A DNA stretch of 52,297 nucleotides, taken from contig JAWUVP010000040.1 of assembly GCA_034112285.1 (NCBI GenBank), positions 1 to 52,297 of the forward strand. Direction: 5' to 3'. The translations under genes and the position numbers were made by a program. This stretch comes from JAWUVP01 sp034112285 (GTDB lineage Bacteria > Pseudomonadota > Gammaproteobacteria > JABDGN01). Shown here in pieces: positions 7,312-15,123 of the stretch (positions are counted from its first letter, which is position 1; each line of letters begins with the position of its first letter). The notes below the pieces were generated by a model, which saw only the letters and a program-made list of their open reading frames with translations, ran no database searches and was not told the DNA's origin.

Positions 7312-8657
7312 CTCAAATCTTCATTCTGTGATAACTCGGCAACATGTTCATTCACATAAGCGGCGTCAATGTTGACGCTTTCGCCGTCGCGCTCTGAAGC
7401 ATCGAATGAAAGTGTTTCCATTAAGCGTTCCATCACGGTGTACAAGCGGCGGGCGCCGATGTTTTCGGTGTTTTCATTTACGTTGTAGGCCACTTCGGCT
7501 AAGCGTTGAATGGCATCGTCGGTAAAGCTAATGTTGACGTTTTCGGTTTTCATTAAGGCTATGTATTGTTCGACCAAGCAAGCTTTGGGCTCAGTTAAAA
7601 TGCGTTTGAAGTCGTTGGCGGTGAGGGCGGTTAATTCCACGCGAATTGGCAAGCGGCCTTGCAGCTCGGCCACCAAGTCTGATGGCTTGGAATAATGAAA
7701 CGCGCCGGAGGCAATAAATAAAATATGGTCGGTTTTGATCATGCCGTATTTGGTGTTGACTGTGCAGCCTTCAATTAAGGGAAGCAAGTCACGTTGCACG
7801 CCTTCGCGTGATATGTCGGCACCACCGCGGTCGCTATTTTTGGCGACTTTGTCTATTTCATCAAGAAACACAATGCCGTGTTCTTCAACATTGTAAACTG
7901 CCTTAGTGCGCAGGTCTTCTTCGTTAATAAGCTTTAGGGCTTCTTCTTCTTGCAATTTTTTTAGCGCTTGTTTTACTTTCATTTTTCGGTCGGTTTTGCG
8001 ATCTTGTTTGATGTTTTGAATCATGTCCGACAATTGTGAGGTCATGTCTTCCATGCCGGGTGGGCCCATGATTTCTACACCAACGCCACCAGTAGCTATG
8101 TTGATTTCAATTTCTTTATCGTCTAGTAGGCCTTCGCGTAATTTCTTGCGAAACAGTTGGCGCGTGTTTGACTCTTCTGGGGCTTCTTTTTTTTCTGTGT
8201 CTTTGTCGTTGTCTTTATCGGTGTCATTGTCGCTGCTACTGCGTGGTGGTGGTAGTAGTGCGTCGAGCACAATTTCTTCGGCGGCATCTTCGGCTTTGCT
8301 TTTGACTTTTTCTATTTCTTGTTCGCGCATCATTTTAATGGCGCCATCGGCTAAGTCACGAATAATAGATTCCACATCACGGCCAACGTAGCCAACTTCG
8401 GTAAACTTGGTGGCTTCTACTTTGATAAAGGGGGCATTGGCCAACTTGGCTAGGCGGCGAGCAATTTCGGTTTTACCCACGCCGGTTGGCCCAATCATTA
8501 AAATATTTTTAGGGGTAATTTCTGGGCGCAAGCTTGCAGGCACTTGCATGCGGCGCCAGCGGTTACGCAGGGCAATGGCCACTGCACGCTTGGCTTCGCT
8601 TTGGCCAATAATGTGTTCATCTAAAGCTTCGGTAATTTGTTTGGGTGTCATGCTCAT
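7296..8657 (-). CDS. hslU: HslU, ATPase subunit of the HslVU protease
   Basis: The 453-aa AAA+ protein contains the Walker A motif GPTGVGKT (56-63), the GYVGRDVE pore motif at about 89-96, Walker B GIVFLDEIDKVA, and the conserved C-terminus ending DLSRYIL that inserts into HslV. HslU unfolds substrates and feeds them to HslV. The inserted I domain carries an unusual acidic stretch (SSDNDTDKDNDKDTEKKE, residues about 141-158). The ATG follows AGGA at good spacing, 22 nt after the hslV stop. Confidence 0.97.
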   Translation of the reverse strand: MSMTPKQITEALDEHIIGQSEAKRAVAIALRNRWRRMQVPASLRPEITPKNILMIGPTGVGKTEIARRLAKLANAPFIKVEATKFTEVGYVGRDVESIIRDLADGAIKMMREQEIEKVKSKAEDAAEEIVLDALLPPPRSSSDNDTDKDNDKDTEKKEAPEESNTRQLFRKKLREGLLDDKEIEINIATGGVGVEIMGPPGMEDMTSQLSDMIQNIKQDRKTDRKMKVKQALKKLQEEEALKLINEEDLRTKAVYNVEEHGIVFLDEIDKVAKNSDRGGADISREGVQRDLLPLIEGCTVNTKYGMIKTDHILFIASGAFHYSKPSDLVAELQGRLPIRVELTALTANDFKRILTEPKACLVEQYIALMKTENVNISFTDDAIQRLAEVAYNVNENTENIGARRLYTVMERLMETLSFDASERDGESVNIDAAYVNEHVAELSQNEDLSRYIL

Positions 8658-8679
8658 GCAAAAAATTCCTAGTGTGAAA

Positions 8680-9225
8680 TTATTTAATGGTTAATTCTTC
8701 AATGGTGCGGTTATGATTGGTAAACACGCAAATGTCAGCAGCAATTTTCAAACCTTTTTCAACAATATCACGCGCGCTCATGTCGGTGTTGTCATAGAGC
8801 GCTCGTGCAGCGGCTTGCGCATAAGCGCCACCGGAGCCAATGGCCATAATGCCTTCTTCGGGTTCAATCACATCGCCGGTGCCGGTGATGATTAAAGAGG
8901 CTGTTTCGTCGGCCACGACTAGCAAGGCTTCCAGCTTGCGCAGCATTTTGTCGGTGCGCCAATCTTTTGCCAATTCTACCGCGGCGCGTGTTAAATGGCC
9001 TTGGTGGGCTTCAAGTTTGCCTTCGAAGCGCTCGAAGAGGGTAAAAGCATCTGCGGTACCACCGGCAAAGCCGGCCAGAATTTTGTCGTGGTAGAGGCGG
9101 CGCACTTTTCGGGCGTTTCCTTTGAGGACAATGCTTTGCCCCATGGTTACCTGGCCATCACCCCCGATGACAACGTGGTTGCCTCGACGACAAGATAAAA
9201 TAGTTGTTCCGCGATATTGTTCCAA
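8680..9225 (-). CDS. hslV: HslV, peptidase subunit of the HslVU protease
   Basis: The start chosen is a TTG (9225-9223) 7 nt after AGGAG, giving MEQYRGTTILSCRRG and 181 aa. The longer upstream reading lacks a ribosome site. The catalytic Thr follows a short propeptide (G-T-T-I), as in several proteobacterial HslV proteins. Downstream are GGDGQVTMG, KVRRLYHDKILAGFAGGTADAFTLF and the C-terminal TIEELTIK, all diagnostic of HslV. It is a threonine peptidase ring that works with HslU, encoded immediately downstream. A heat-shock-type promoter lies just upstream. Confidence 0.96.
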   Translation of the reverse strand: MEQYRGTTILSCRRGNHVVIGGDGQVTMGQSIVLKGNARKVRRLYHDKILAGFAGGTADAFTLFERFEGKLEAHQGHLTRAAVELAKDWRTDKMLRKLEALLVVADETASLIITGTGDVIEPEEGIMAIGSGGAYAQAAARALYDNTDMSARDIVEKGLKIAADICVFTNHNRTIEELTIK

Positions 9226-9256
9226 TGCTGTGCTCCTCGTGCCTAAAGTTCTTACT

Positions 9257-9284
9257 ATATGAAGGCCATGATGCAAAATTCAAG
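9257..9284 (-). promoter_or_regulatory. sigma32-type heat-shock promoter of hslVU
   Basis: On the minus strand CTTGAA (9284-9279) and CTTCATAT (9264-9257) are spaced by 14 bp; the -10 matches the sigma32 consensus CCCCATAT at six of eight positions. hslVU is a classical sigma32 operon, and rpoH is present in this window at 39.5 kb. A second, poorer candidate (CTTGAAA near 9361-9367 with a C-rich -10) lies further upstream. Confidence 0.55.
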
Positions 9285-9370
9285 CTGTTAATTTGTTGTA
9301 ATGGCTCAACTTTGATTCAAATGCTAGATTCTTGCCTGGGGCGGGGGTGTCGTTACATTATTTCAAGGCA

Positions 9371-9388
9371 CCCTAAGACATCTTAGGG
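9371..9388. repeat. Short perfect hairpin in hslV / carbonic anhydrase intergenic region
   Basis: CCCTAAGA and TCTTAGGG form an 8-bp perfect inverted repeat with a 2-nt centre. It lies between the divergent hslV and gamma-carbonic-anhydrase-like genes (9226-9526). No T-run follows, so it is not an obvious terminator. Confidence 0.4.
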
Positions 9389-9438
9389 CGCAAAGGGTCG
9401 CTAAGCTCGTCATGCATTTTTTTGTCTATAAACGGCCG

Positions 9439-9478
9439 TACAAGGTTGCGAGAAGCACTGCAACGTGGCAACCTTGTA
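9439..9478 (+). repeat. 11-bp inverted repeat in the leader of the carbonic-anhydrase-like gene
   Basis: TACAAGGTTGC (9439-9449) and GCAACCTTGTA (9468-9478) are perfectly complementary with an 18-nt loop. The structure ends about 37 nt before the ribosome-binding site of the downstream gene. It could act as a protein-binding site or leader structure; there is no T-run. Confidence 0.5.
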
Positions 9479-9526
9479 GGCTATGCTCAGATTTGCTTAA
9501 TTTTCAAATTTAACCGAGGAATTGAT

Positions 9527-10054
9527 ATGAACCTTCGCCCTTACCGCGACCACAGCCCCGAGCTGGGACAGCGCGTTTACGTTGACAGCAGCGCCGTTGT
9601 AATTGGCCAAGTTAGCCTTGCCGATGATAGCGCTATTTGGCCCACCGTCGTGGTACGTGGAGACGTTAATTATATTAGCATTGGCAAGCGTAGTAACATT
9701 CAAGATGGCTGCGTGCTGCATGTCAGCCATGAAGCCAGCTTTAACCCGGGAGGCGATCCGCTGATTATTGGCGATGATGTGACCGTCGGCCACCGGGCTG
9801 TGTTGCACGGCTGCACCATTGAAAACGAATGCCTTATCGGCATTAACACGGTGATTTTAGATAAAGCCATTATCCGCTCGCAAGTGCTCATTGGCGCCAA
9901 TAGCTTGGTACCGCCTGGCAAAGAGCTGGAAAGTGGCTATTTATATGTTGGCTCACCGGTTAAACAAATTCGCCCACTCACGGCTGATGAGCTCGCTTAT
10001 TTCAAATATAGCGCAAATAATTATGTGCAATTGAAAGACGAATATTTGGCGTGA
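9527..10054 (+). CDS. Gamma-carbonic anhydrase-family hexapeptide-repeat protein (YrdA-like)
   Basis: The ATG at 9527 follows GAGG and gives 175 aa, the usual family length. The protein is a left-handed beta-helix built of hexapeptide repeats (VVIGQVSLADDSAIWPTVVV, ISIGKRSNIQDG, LIIGDDVTVGHRAVLHG). The metal-ligand histidines of this family are visible in CVLHVSH and VGHRAVLHGC. The closing YVGSPVKQIRPLTADEL is diagnostic of YrdA/CaiE-type proteins. Reversible CO2 hydration is the family activity, but many YrdA homologues have no measured activity. It stands alone, upstream of rpiA. Confidence 0.92.
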   Translation: MNLRPYRDHSPELGQRVYVDSSAVVIGQVSLADDSAIWPTVVVRGDVNYISIGKRSNIQDGCVLHVSHEASFNPGGDPLIIGDDVTVGHRAVLHGCTIENECLIGINTVILDKAIIRSQVLIGANSLVPPGKELESGYLYVGSPVKQIRPLTADELAYFKYSANNYVQLKDEYLA

Positions 10055-10152
10055 AATTTTTAACTTATTGAAAAATAAGGGCTTTAAATTCTGAGCGGCT
10101 GATAATCGTCCACTCAGTGGTTAAATATCATGACTTTTTTATGGAGATTTTT

Positions 10153-10806
10153 ATGAATGCAAAAACACTAAAACAAGCCGTCGCGGCAAAAGCCTTAGAA
10201 TTTGTTAAACCTAATAGCGTCATTGGCGTGGGATCTGGCAGTACTGTGGCGTGTTTTATTGAAGCGCTGGGTGGTATTAAGAATAAAATTGAGGGCGCGG
10301 TGGCTGCCTCCGAAGCCAGTGCGCAATTATTGCGTGAGCAAGGTATTGCAGTGCTAGATTTAAACAGTGTCAGTAATCTTCAAGTTTATGTTGATGGCGC
10401 CGACGAAGTTAACCACCATAAGCAAATGATCAAAGGCGGCGGCGCGGCATTAACGCGTGAAAAAATTGTGGCGGCAGCCGCCAAGCAATTTGTTTGCATT
10501 GCCGACAGCAGTAAAAAAGTGGATCTGCTGGGCCGCTTTCCTTTACCCATTGAAGTCATTCCCATGGCGCGCAGTTATGTCGCACGGCAAATTGTAATAT
10601 TAGGCGGCGATCCTGATTACCGCCAAGGCGTGGTGACCGATAATGGCAATGTGATTATCGATGTTTATAATTTAAAAATTCTAGACCCTGTCGCATTGGA
10701 AAAACAATTAAACAATATTGCCGGCGTGGTAACCAACGGTTTGTTTGCACTACGTCCTGCCGATGTGGTGTTGTTGGCTAGTGATTCGGGTATTGAACAG
10801 TTCTAG
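10153..10806 (+). CDS. rpiA: Ribose-5-phosphate isomerase A
   Basis: The ATG at 10153 lies 6 nt after GGAG, giving 217 aa, close to the 219 of E. coli RpiA. Family motifs are all present: VIGVGSGSTVACFIEAL, VDGADEV, KGGGAALTREKIVA and the C-terminal VVTNGLFALRPADVVL. It interconverts ribose-5-phosphate and ribulose-5-phosphate in the non-oxidative pentose phosphate pathway. Confidence 0.97.
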   Translation: MNAKTLKQAVAAKALEFVKPNSVIGVGSGSTVACFIEALGGIKNKIEGAVAASEASAQLLREQGIAVLDLNSVSNLQVYVDGADEVNHHKQMIKGGGAALTREKIVAAAAKQFVCIADSSKKVDLLGRFPLPIEVIPMARSYVARQIVILGGDPDYRQGVVTDNGNVIIDVYNLKILDPVALEKQLNNIAGVVTNGLFALRPADVVLLASDSGIEQF

Positions 10807-10967
10807 TTGTGCAGACGTAACGTTAGATTAGGCCGGTGGACTGAGCGTATTTTAGGCTCAATAGTTTATCTGCTTTTTAGTGAGGCAACCAGGCTAGTGT
10901 AATTGTCCGTACCCTTTGTGCTAGACAGAAATGTTGCAGAGGGTTATTATGCTGGACTTTATATTTT

Positions 10968-11501
10968 ATGGTGGTCAATCAATTGAATAATAGTCAGGTC
11001 AATCCTCTCAGCTTTAAATCTGTTTCAGTCTGTTTTCTGCGCTATTTACTAATAAATACACTTGCAGCTAATGTTCCATTTGTATTGTTTGGCATGATTT
11101 TTGGTTCGCCAGCCATTTTGCTAACAACAATAATGCTTACCGCATACGATGTCTTTCAATCTAAGCAAGAAATGTGTCAGTCTGAAAAATTGATACACAT
11201 GTCAGCAAAGCAGTATGGATGGCAGAGGTTCTTGTTATATCTGCTTTTTGCTTTTCCGACCACGGTGCTATCTTTTGCAGTATTTTTTAACGATGAAAGT
11301 TGGTCAGACGCTCTAACTGTTCCTTGCTTTGGATCGGTGGCAATAGTCTGTGCGGCTGCAATTCTAGCATTATGGGACGTTGCTGTTTTTAAGAGTGCGA
11401 ATAAGTCTGTTATGCCAGTTTTTCAGCGTTATACTCTATATTTCATGTTGGCTGAACTTTGTTTTATTTCGGTAGTTGTTGTTTTATATCTAGTCTGTTA
11501 A
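10968..11501 (+). CDS. Small integral membrane protein of unknown function
   Basis: The 177-aa protein has four likely membrane segments: about residues 27-60 (long, LAANVPFVLFGMIFG), 86-106 (FLLYLLFAFPTTVLSFAVFF), 115-137 and 152-176. I recognise no family. The ATG at 10968 has no good ribosome site. Just upstream a 13-codon frame (10949-10990, behind GAGGG) overlaps the start and could couple translation. The gene ends one base from the convergent thiY-like gene. AT-rich compared with its neighbours, it may be a lineage-specific acquisition. Confidence 0.65.
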   Translation: MVVNQLNNSQVNPLSFKSVSVCFLRYLLINTLAANVPFVLFGMIFGSPAILLTTIMLTAYDVFQSKQEMCQSEKLIHMSAKQYGWQRFLLYLLFAFPTTVLSFAVFFNDESWSDALTVPCFGSVAIVCAAAILALWDVAVFKSANKSVMPVFQRYTLYFMLAELCFISVVVVLYLVC

Positions 11502-11502
11502 T

Positions 11503-12426
11503 TTATGCCACATAATGGTTATAGCTTTTCACTTCAGAGATCACCGCTTCTTTTTTAAAGAGTGCGGCTAAAGCCATGATGCGTGGTTTATGGGTCAGGC
11601 TGGGTTGCTGGGCAAATAGGGGGTGGGTCATTTTCCATGACAGTTTATTTAAGGGCGTTTTTAATTCTGGATGTTGACGCACCATGATGCGCCAACTTTT
11701 ATTGGGATGTTGATTGATGAATTGTGTGGCTTGTTTTAAGGCGGCCAGAAATTTTGGAATGCGCGCATCATGTCGGTGGGCGCGATTAACCACGTAGTTT
11801 AGTTCACCATAGCGGGGCATGCCATAATCTTCAGGGTAAAAGCTGTGAGTGTTCATACCTTCTAATTTAAGCTGGGGTATTTCATAATCTCGCATGGCGC
11901 CGGTGACGGCGTCTACGCGTTTTGATAATAAGGCTTGCACGAGGTTGTAGTGTACATCCACCAAGTTGACGTCTGTTATTTTTAAGCCCACGTGTTGAAG
12001 CATAACTTTTAAAATAATTTTATCAATGCCGCCAACGGCGTAACCAATCGTTTTGCCTTTTATATCCGCTAACTTTTTCACATCATAACTGGCCAGGGCT
12101 ACCATGGGCTGATCAATCAGTGCGCCAATGCGTAATAGAGGTAAGTTTCGCCCTACTAATAAAATAAGTTCAGGGTCGGAGCTTATGCCAATATCTGCTT
12201 TGCCTAAGGCAACTAATTTTGTGGTATCACTGGGATCGGCCGGGGCGATAAGGTTAACGTGTAAACCGTGCTGTTTAAAGAAACCTTGTTGTTTTGCAAT
12301 CAATAACGGGCCATGAGTTGGGTTGACAAACCAATCTAGCATCACGGTTAATTTTTGCAGAGGGGCGGCATGCAGTGACAATGAAAAACATAAACTGAAC
12401 AGGAGGAAATAGTTTTTGATGCGCAT
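11503..12426 (-). CDS. ThiY-like pyrimidine (thiamine precursor) binding protein of an ABC importer
   Basis: The 307-aa NMT1/THI5-like periplasmic binding protein starts with a clear signal peptide (MRIKNYFLLFSLCFSLSLHA). It then carries LTVMLDWFVNPTHGPLLIA, KQQGFFKQHGLHV and APADPSDTTKLVALGKADI, hallmarks of ThiY. ThiY binds N-formyl-4-amino-5-aminomethyl-2-methylpyrimidine for thiamine salvage; the exact ligand here is inferred from family. Its ATG follows the permease stop directly. No thiamine-pyrophosphate riboswitch was recognised upstream of the operon. Confidence 0.82.
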   Translation of the reverse strand: MRIKNYFLLFSLCFSLSLHAAPLQKLTVMLDWFVNPTHGPLLIAKQQGFFKQHGLHVNLIAPADPSDTTKLVALGKADIGISSDPELILLVGRNLPLLRIGALIDQPMVALASYDVKKLADIKGKTIGYAVGGIDKIILKVMLQHVGLKITDVNLVDVHYNLVQALLSKRVDAVTGAMRDYEIPQLKLEGMNTHSFYPEDYGMPRYGELNYVVNRAHRHDARIPKFLAALKQATQFINQHPNKSWRIMVRQHPELKTPLNKLSWKMTHPLFAQQPSLTHKPRIMALAALFKKEAVISEVKSYNHYVA

Positions 12427-13173
12427 TTAGTTTTGTTCCTTCTGCCAGGGGATGGCGCGTTTTAAAAGCCAATCAACGCTGTAATATAAAATTAAAGTAA
12501 GGGCGGTGATGGTGAATAATGCGGCAAACATTAAATTAATTTCCATGCGGCCATTCGCATTTAGCATTAAAAAACCTAAGCCTTGGCTGGAGCCAACCCA
12601 CTCGCCAATAATCGCCCCAATGGGTGCAATGGCTGCGGCCATGCGCAAGCCGGATGCTAAGTTGGGCAAGGCGGCGGGAATGCGTATTTGTGTTAACACG
12701 GCAAAGCGTGAGGCATTCATGGTTTTGGCTAAGGCTAACCATTCGGGTTTGGTGCGGCGTAGGCCGTCATAAAATGCGGTGCTCACTGGGAAAAATATCA
12801 TAATCATGGCGGTGATCACTTTAGAGGCTAAGCCATAACCAAACCACACTACCAGCAATGGGGCGATAGCAAAGGTTGGGATGGCTTGGCTAATGACTAA
12901 CACGGGCAGTAACCATAGACGCGCAGGTTTGAAACTAATTAATAGCAACGCCGCACACATGCCCGACAAGCTGCCGAACACTAACCCTAATAATGTTTCT
13001 AACAAGGTGGGTTTGGTTTGCTGCCAAATTAAACCACTTTGTAAATACCAGGTTTTAAAAACCAGTATCGGCGAAGGTAAAATATAAGGGGGTAATTTAA
13101 ACAGCCACACAATACCTTGCCATAATAAGAGTAAGCTAAAGCCAATGATGAACAAGCGCAATAAAAATTTCAT
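12427..13173 (-). CDS. ThiX-like ABC transporter permease
   Basis: The 248-aa inner-membrane permease of the BPD/TauC type has about six hydrophobic segments and the EAA-loop region (DGLRRTKPEWLALAKTMNAS, then IRIPAALPNLASGLRMA). The late GEWVGSSQGLGFLML motif is typical of the ThiX/SsuC group. It overlaps the ATPase gene by 4 bp (ATGA) and abuts the binding-protein gene, so the three proteins form one importer, probably for a thiamine pyrimidine precursor. Confidence 0.85.
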   Translation of the reverse strand: MKFLLRLFIIGFSLLLLWQGIVWLFKLPPYILPSPILVFKTWYLQSGLIWQQTKPTLLETLLGLVFGSLSGMCAALLLISFKPARLWLLPVLVISQAIPTFAIAPLLVVWFGYGLASKVITAMIMIFFPVSTAFYDGLRRTKPEWLALAKTMNASRFAVLTQIRIPAALPNLASGLRMAAAIAPIGAIIGEWVGSSQGLGFLMLNANGRMEINLMFAALFTITALTLILYYSVDWLLKRAIPWQKEQN

Positions 13174-13922
13174 GCTATTGTCTTGGCATTTTTTAATTGC
13201 TGTAACAATTCGCCTTGCATGCGCAGCAGTGCTGCATCGGTGGTGGAGCGAGGAATGGCGCCGGCTGGAACAATCGGCTCACTTAACTTTGCCGGTTGCC
13301 CCGATAAAACATAAATTTGATCGCCAATACGTAAGGCTTCAAGTGGGTCGTGCGTGACCAGCAACACGGTTTTGTCGGCTAATAATTCTGCGGCAAGGTT
13401 TTGCAATTCCAAACGGGTGATGGCATCGAGCGCTGAGAAGGATTCATCCATTAACACCACCGGTTTATCTTGCAACAAGGTGCGCACCAATGCCACGCGT
13501 TGGCGCATGCCGCCGGATAATTCATCGGGGTATTTTTCTAAGTGGTTTTCTAGGCCTACCTTTTTTAATAAATCAATGGCTGCGCTGCGTTGTTGCTTAT
13601 TGGCTTTGTGTGCCAGACGCGCGCCTAACATGGCGTTTTGCAACACGGTTAGCCAAGGCATGAGTGCATCGCTTTGTGCCATGTAGGCGATGTTTTCTTG
13701 CAAATTAATCTGTGGTTCGGTGCTAATGTCGGCACTAATGTAGGCGTTTTTTTCATCAATTAAATTGGCAAGCAAACGTAACAAGCTTGATTTTCCCACG
13801 CCACTTGGGCCGAGCAAACAGGTAAAGCTGGCTGCGGGTAAGGTGAAATGTAAGTTTTCAAAAATTGTTTCGTTGGCAAAATGTAAGGCGCCATTGGTGA
13901 GCTGAATAGTGGGGGCTTGCAT
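13170..13922 (-). CDS. ThiZ-like ABC transporter ATP-binding protein
   Basis: The 250-aa nucleotide-binding subunit contains Walker A LGPSGVGKSS (about 37-46), signature LSGGMRQRVAL, Walker B PVVLMDESFSALDAITR and the switch histidine in LLVTHDPLEAL. This is the TauB/SsuB/ThiZ subgroup. The ATG follows AGGA and lies 8 nt after the glycosyltransferase stop, so it is transcribed with that gene. It energises the ThiX/ThiY-like importer encoded just downstream. Confidence 0.88.
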   Translation of the reverse strand: MQAPTIQLTNGALHFANETIFENLHFTLPAASFTCLLGPSGVGKSSLLRLLANLIDEKNAYISADISTEPQINLQENIAYMAQSDALMPWLTVLQNAMLGARLAHKANKQQRSAAIDLLKKVGLENHLEKYPDELSGGMRQRVALVRTLLQDKPVVLMDESFSALDAITRLELQNLAAELLADKTVLLVTHDPLEALRIGDQIYVLSGQPAKLSEPIVPAGAIPRSTTDAALLRMQGELLQQLKNAKTIA

Positions 13923-13930
13923 ATTAATTC

Positions 13931-14938
13931 CTAGAGGGTGAGCCAGGTGTTAACCACTTTTGCAACCGATTTTGGCGTAATGCTTTGCATACACTGGCAA
14001 TCGCCTTTCAATTGGCGGCATGCCGAGCAAATTTGTGCTTCAATAAAGCTCGCGTGCTTGCCAAGTGGGCCCCAACGTCCGGGATCTTTGCCTTTTTCGG
14101 CGGGGAACAAGCCCAGCACGGGTGTGCCAAGTGCGGCAGCAATGTGTAAGGGCCCTGTGCTGTTAACCACTACGCCGTTAACCTGACCCAGTAAGTTAAC
14201 AAATTGCGCTAAGGTCAGTTTGCCAACGCCGTTTGTGACGCCGGGTAGGGTGGCTAGCCAAGGCTCAAGCCTGTTTAGCTCGCCCACTGAGCCGGTGATG
14301 ATGCAATTGTATTTTTCAGACGGCAGTAAGTTTATTAATGCGGCAAATTTTTCTAACGGCCACTCTTTGGTATTGCCATTGGTTAAGGGGTGTAACACGA
14401 GGTTAAATTTTTTGTCGGACAATAATGCTTGCACCGCTTCTGGCTGGGTGGTCGCCTTGTTTAAATGCGTTAAATTAATCAATTCAACTAAGCTGGCCTG
14501 GGTGGGTAAGCCAAGTGGCGCTAAAAGTTTTAAGTTTAATTGCGCTTCATGTTGGTCAGATTTTTTACGGCTAAAATTCACTTTACGATTACAGGTTAGC
14601 CAGTGATAGAGCCGGTGGCTGGTGCCGATGCGGTTTTTGATTTTGGCCATTTTTGCCAGCTTAGCAATCTGCTTGCGTGGAAAGGCATGAATGAGGGTAT
14701 CGGCGCCGCTGAGGTGCTCGCTGGCATGTTTGCCCGGTAATTTTTGTAGTGTATCCCAGCTAATAAAATCGTCGACATCGGGACAGGCATTAATGACATC
14801 AGCGACATAATTGCGCGCTAAAAAGCTGATTTTGCAACTGGGCCAGTGCTGTTTAATGAGGGCCGCCATGGGCAGGGTCAGCACCACATCTCCAATGTTG
14901 TCGGTGCGGCTGATGATAATGTGTTGGGGTGTTTGCAT
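13931..14938 (-). CDS. Glycosyltransferase family 9 (heptosyltransferase-like)
   Basis: The 335-aa protein has the ADP-heptose:LPS heptosyltransferase layout: an N-terminal IIISRTDNIGDVVLTLPMA, a central NLVLHPLTNGNTKEWPLEKF and the C-terminal VVNSTGPLHIAAALGTPVLGLF nucleotide-sugar-binding motif. A C-terminal Cys cluster (ICSACRQLKGDCQCM) is also typical of this group. It probably adds a heptose or related sugar to the lipopolysaccharide core. Curiously it is the first gene of the operon that carries the thiamine-precursor importer, with only 8 nt between them. The start has no strong ribosome site. Confidence 0.88.
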   Translation of the reverse strand: MQTPQHIIISRTDNIGDVVLTLPMAALIKQHWPSCKISFLARNYVADVINACPDVDDFISWDTLQKLPGKHASEHLSGADTLIHAFPRKQIAKLAKMAKIKNRIGTSHRLYHWLTCNRKVNFSRKKSDQHEAQLNLKLLAPLGLPTQASLVELINLTHLNKATTQPEAVQALLSDKKFNLVLHPLTNGNTKEWPLEKFAALINLLPSEKYNCIITGSVGELNRLEPWLATLPGVTNGVGKLTLAQFVNLLGQVNGVVVNSTGPLHIAAALGTPVLGLFPAEKGKDPGRWGPLGKHASFIEAQICSACRQLKGDCQCMQSITPKSVAKVVNTWLTL

Positions 14939-15070
14939 GCGCAGATCATAGCATGTTTTTTTCGGGCAAAATATGAGAGATTGTCTATACTGGTTTTATT
15001 ATAGAAGAGAGCGCTACTAGCGCTTTACGGCACGATGAAGCTGGCTAAGGCTAGCTAACCCAATGGTAAT

Positions 15071-15104
15071 CCGGGCTGTGATGGAATCACAGCCCGGTTT
15101 ATTT
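15071..15104 (+). terminator. Intrinsic terminator-like hairpin pointing plus
   Basis: CCGGGCTGTGAT (15071-15082) pairs perfectly with ATCACAGCCCGG (15086-15097) around a 3-nt loop, and TTTATTTCC follows on the plus strand. All flanking genes are on the minus strand and no T-run exists in that direction. It therefore either ends an unannotated plus-strand transcript or is a bidirectional structure behind the DsbA-like gene. Confidence 0.6.
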
Positions 15105-15123
15105 CCTGATCTTGCTGGGCGGA

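Noticed and set aside
8023..8391. Serine-rich 122-codon plus-strand frame
   Set aside because: It is the antisense of the HslU acidic insert, which explains the Ser-Leu repeats.
14220..14606. 128-codon frame antisense to the family 9 glycosyltransferase
   Set aside because: The minus-strand protein is clearly conserved; this frame has no ribosome site or recognisable motif.
14939..15070. Possible TPP riboswitch upstream of the thiamine-type importer operon
   Set aside because: The conserved CTGAGA and ACCTGATC elements are not seen on the minus strand.
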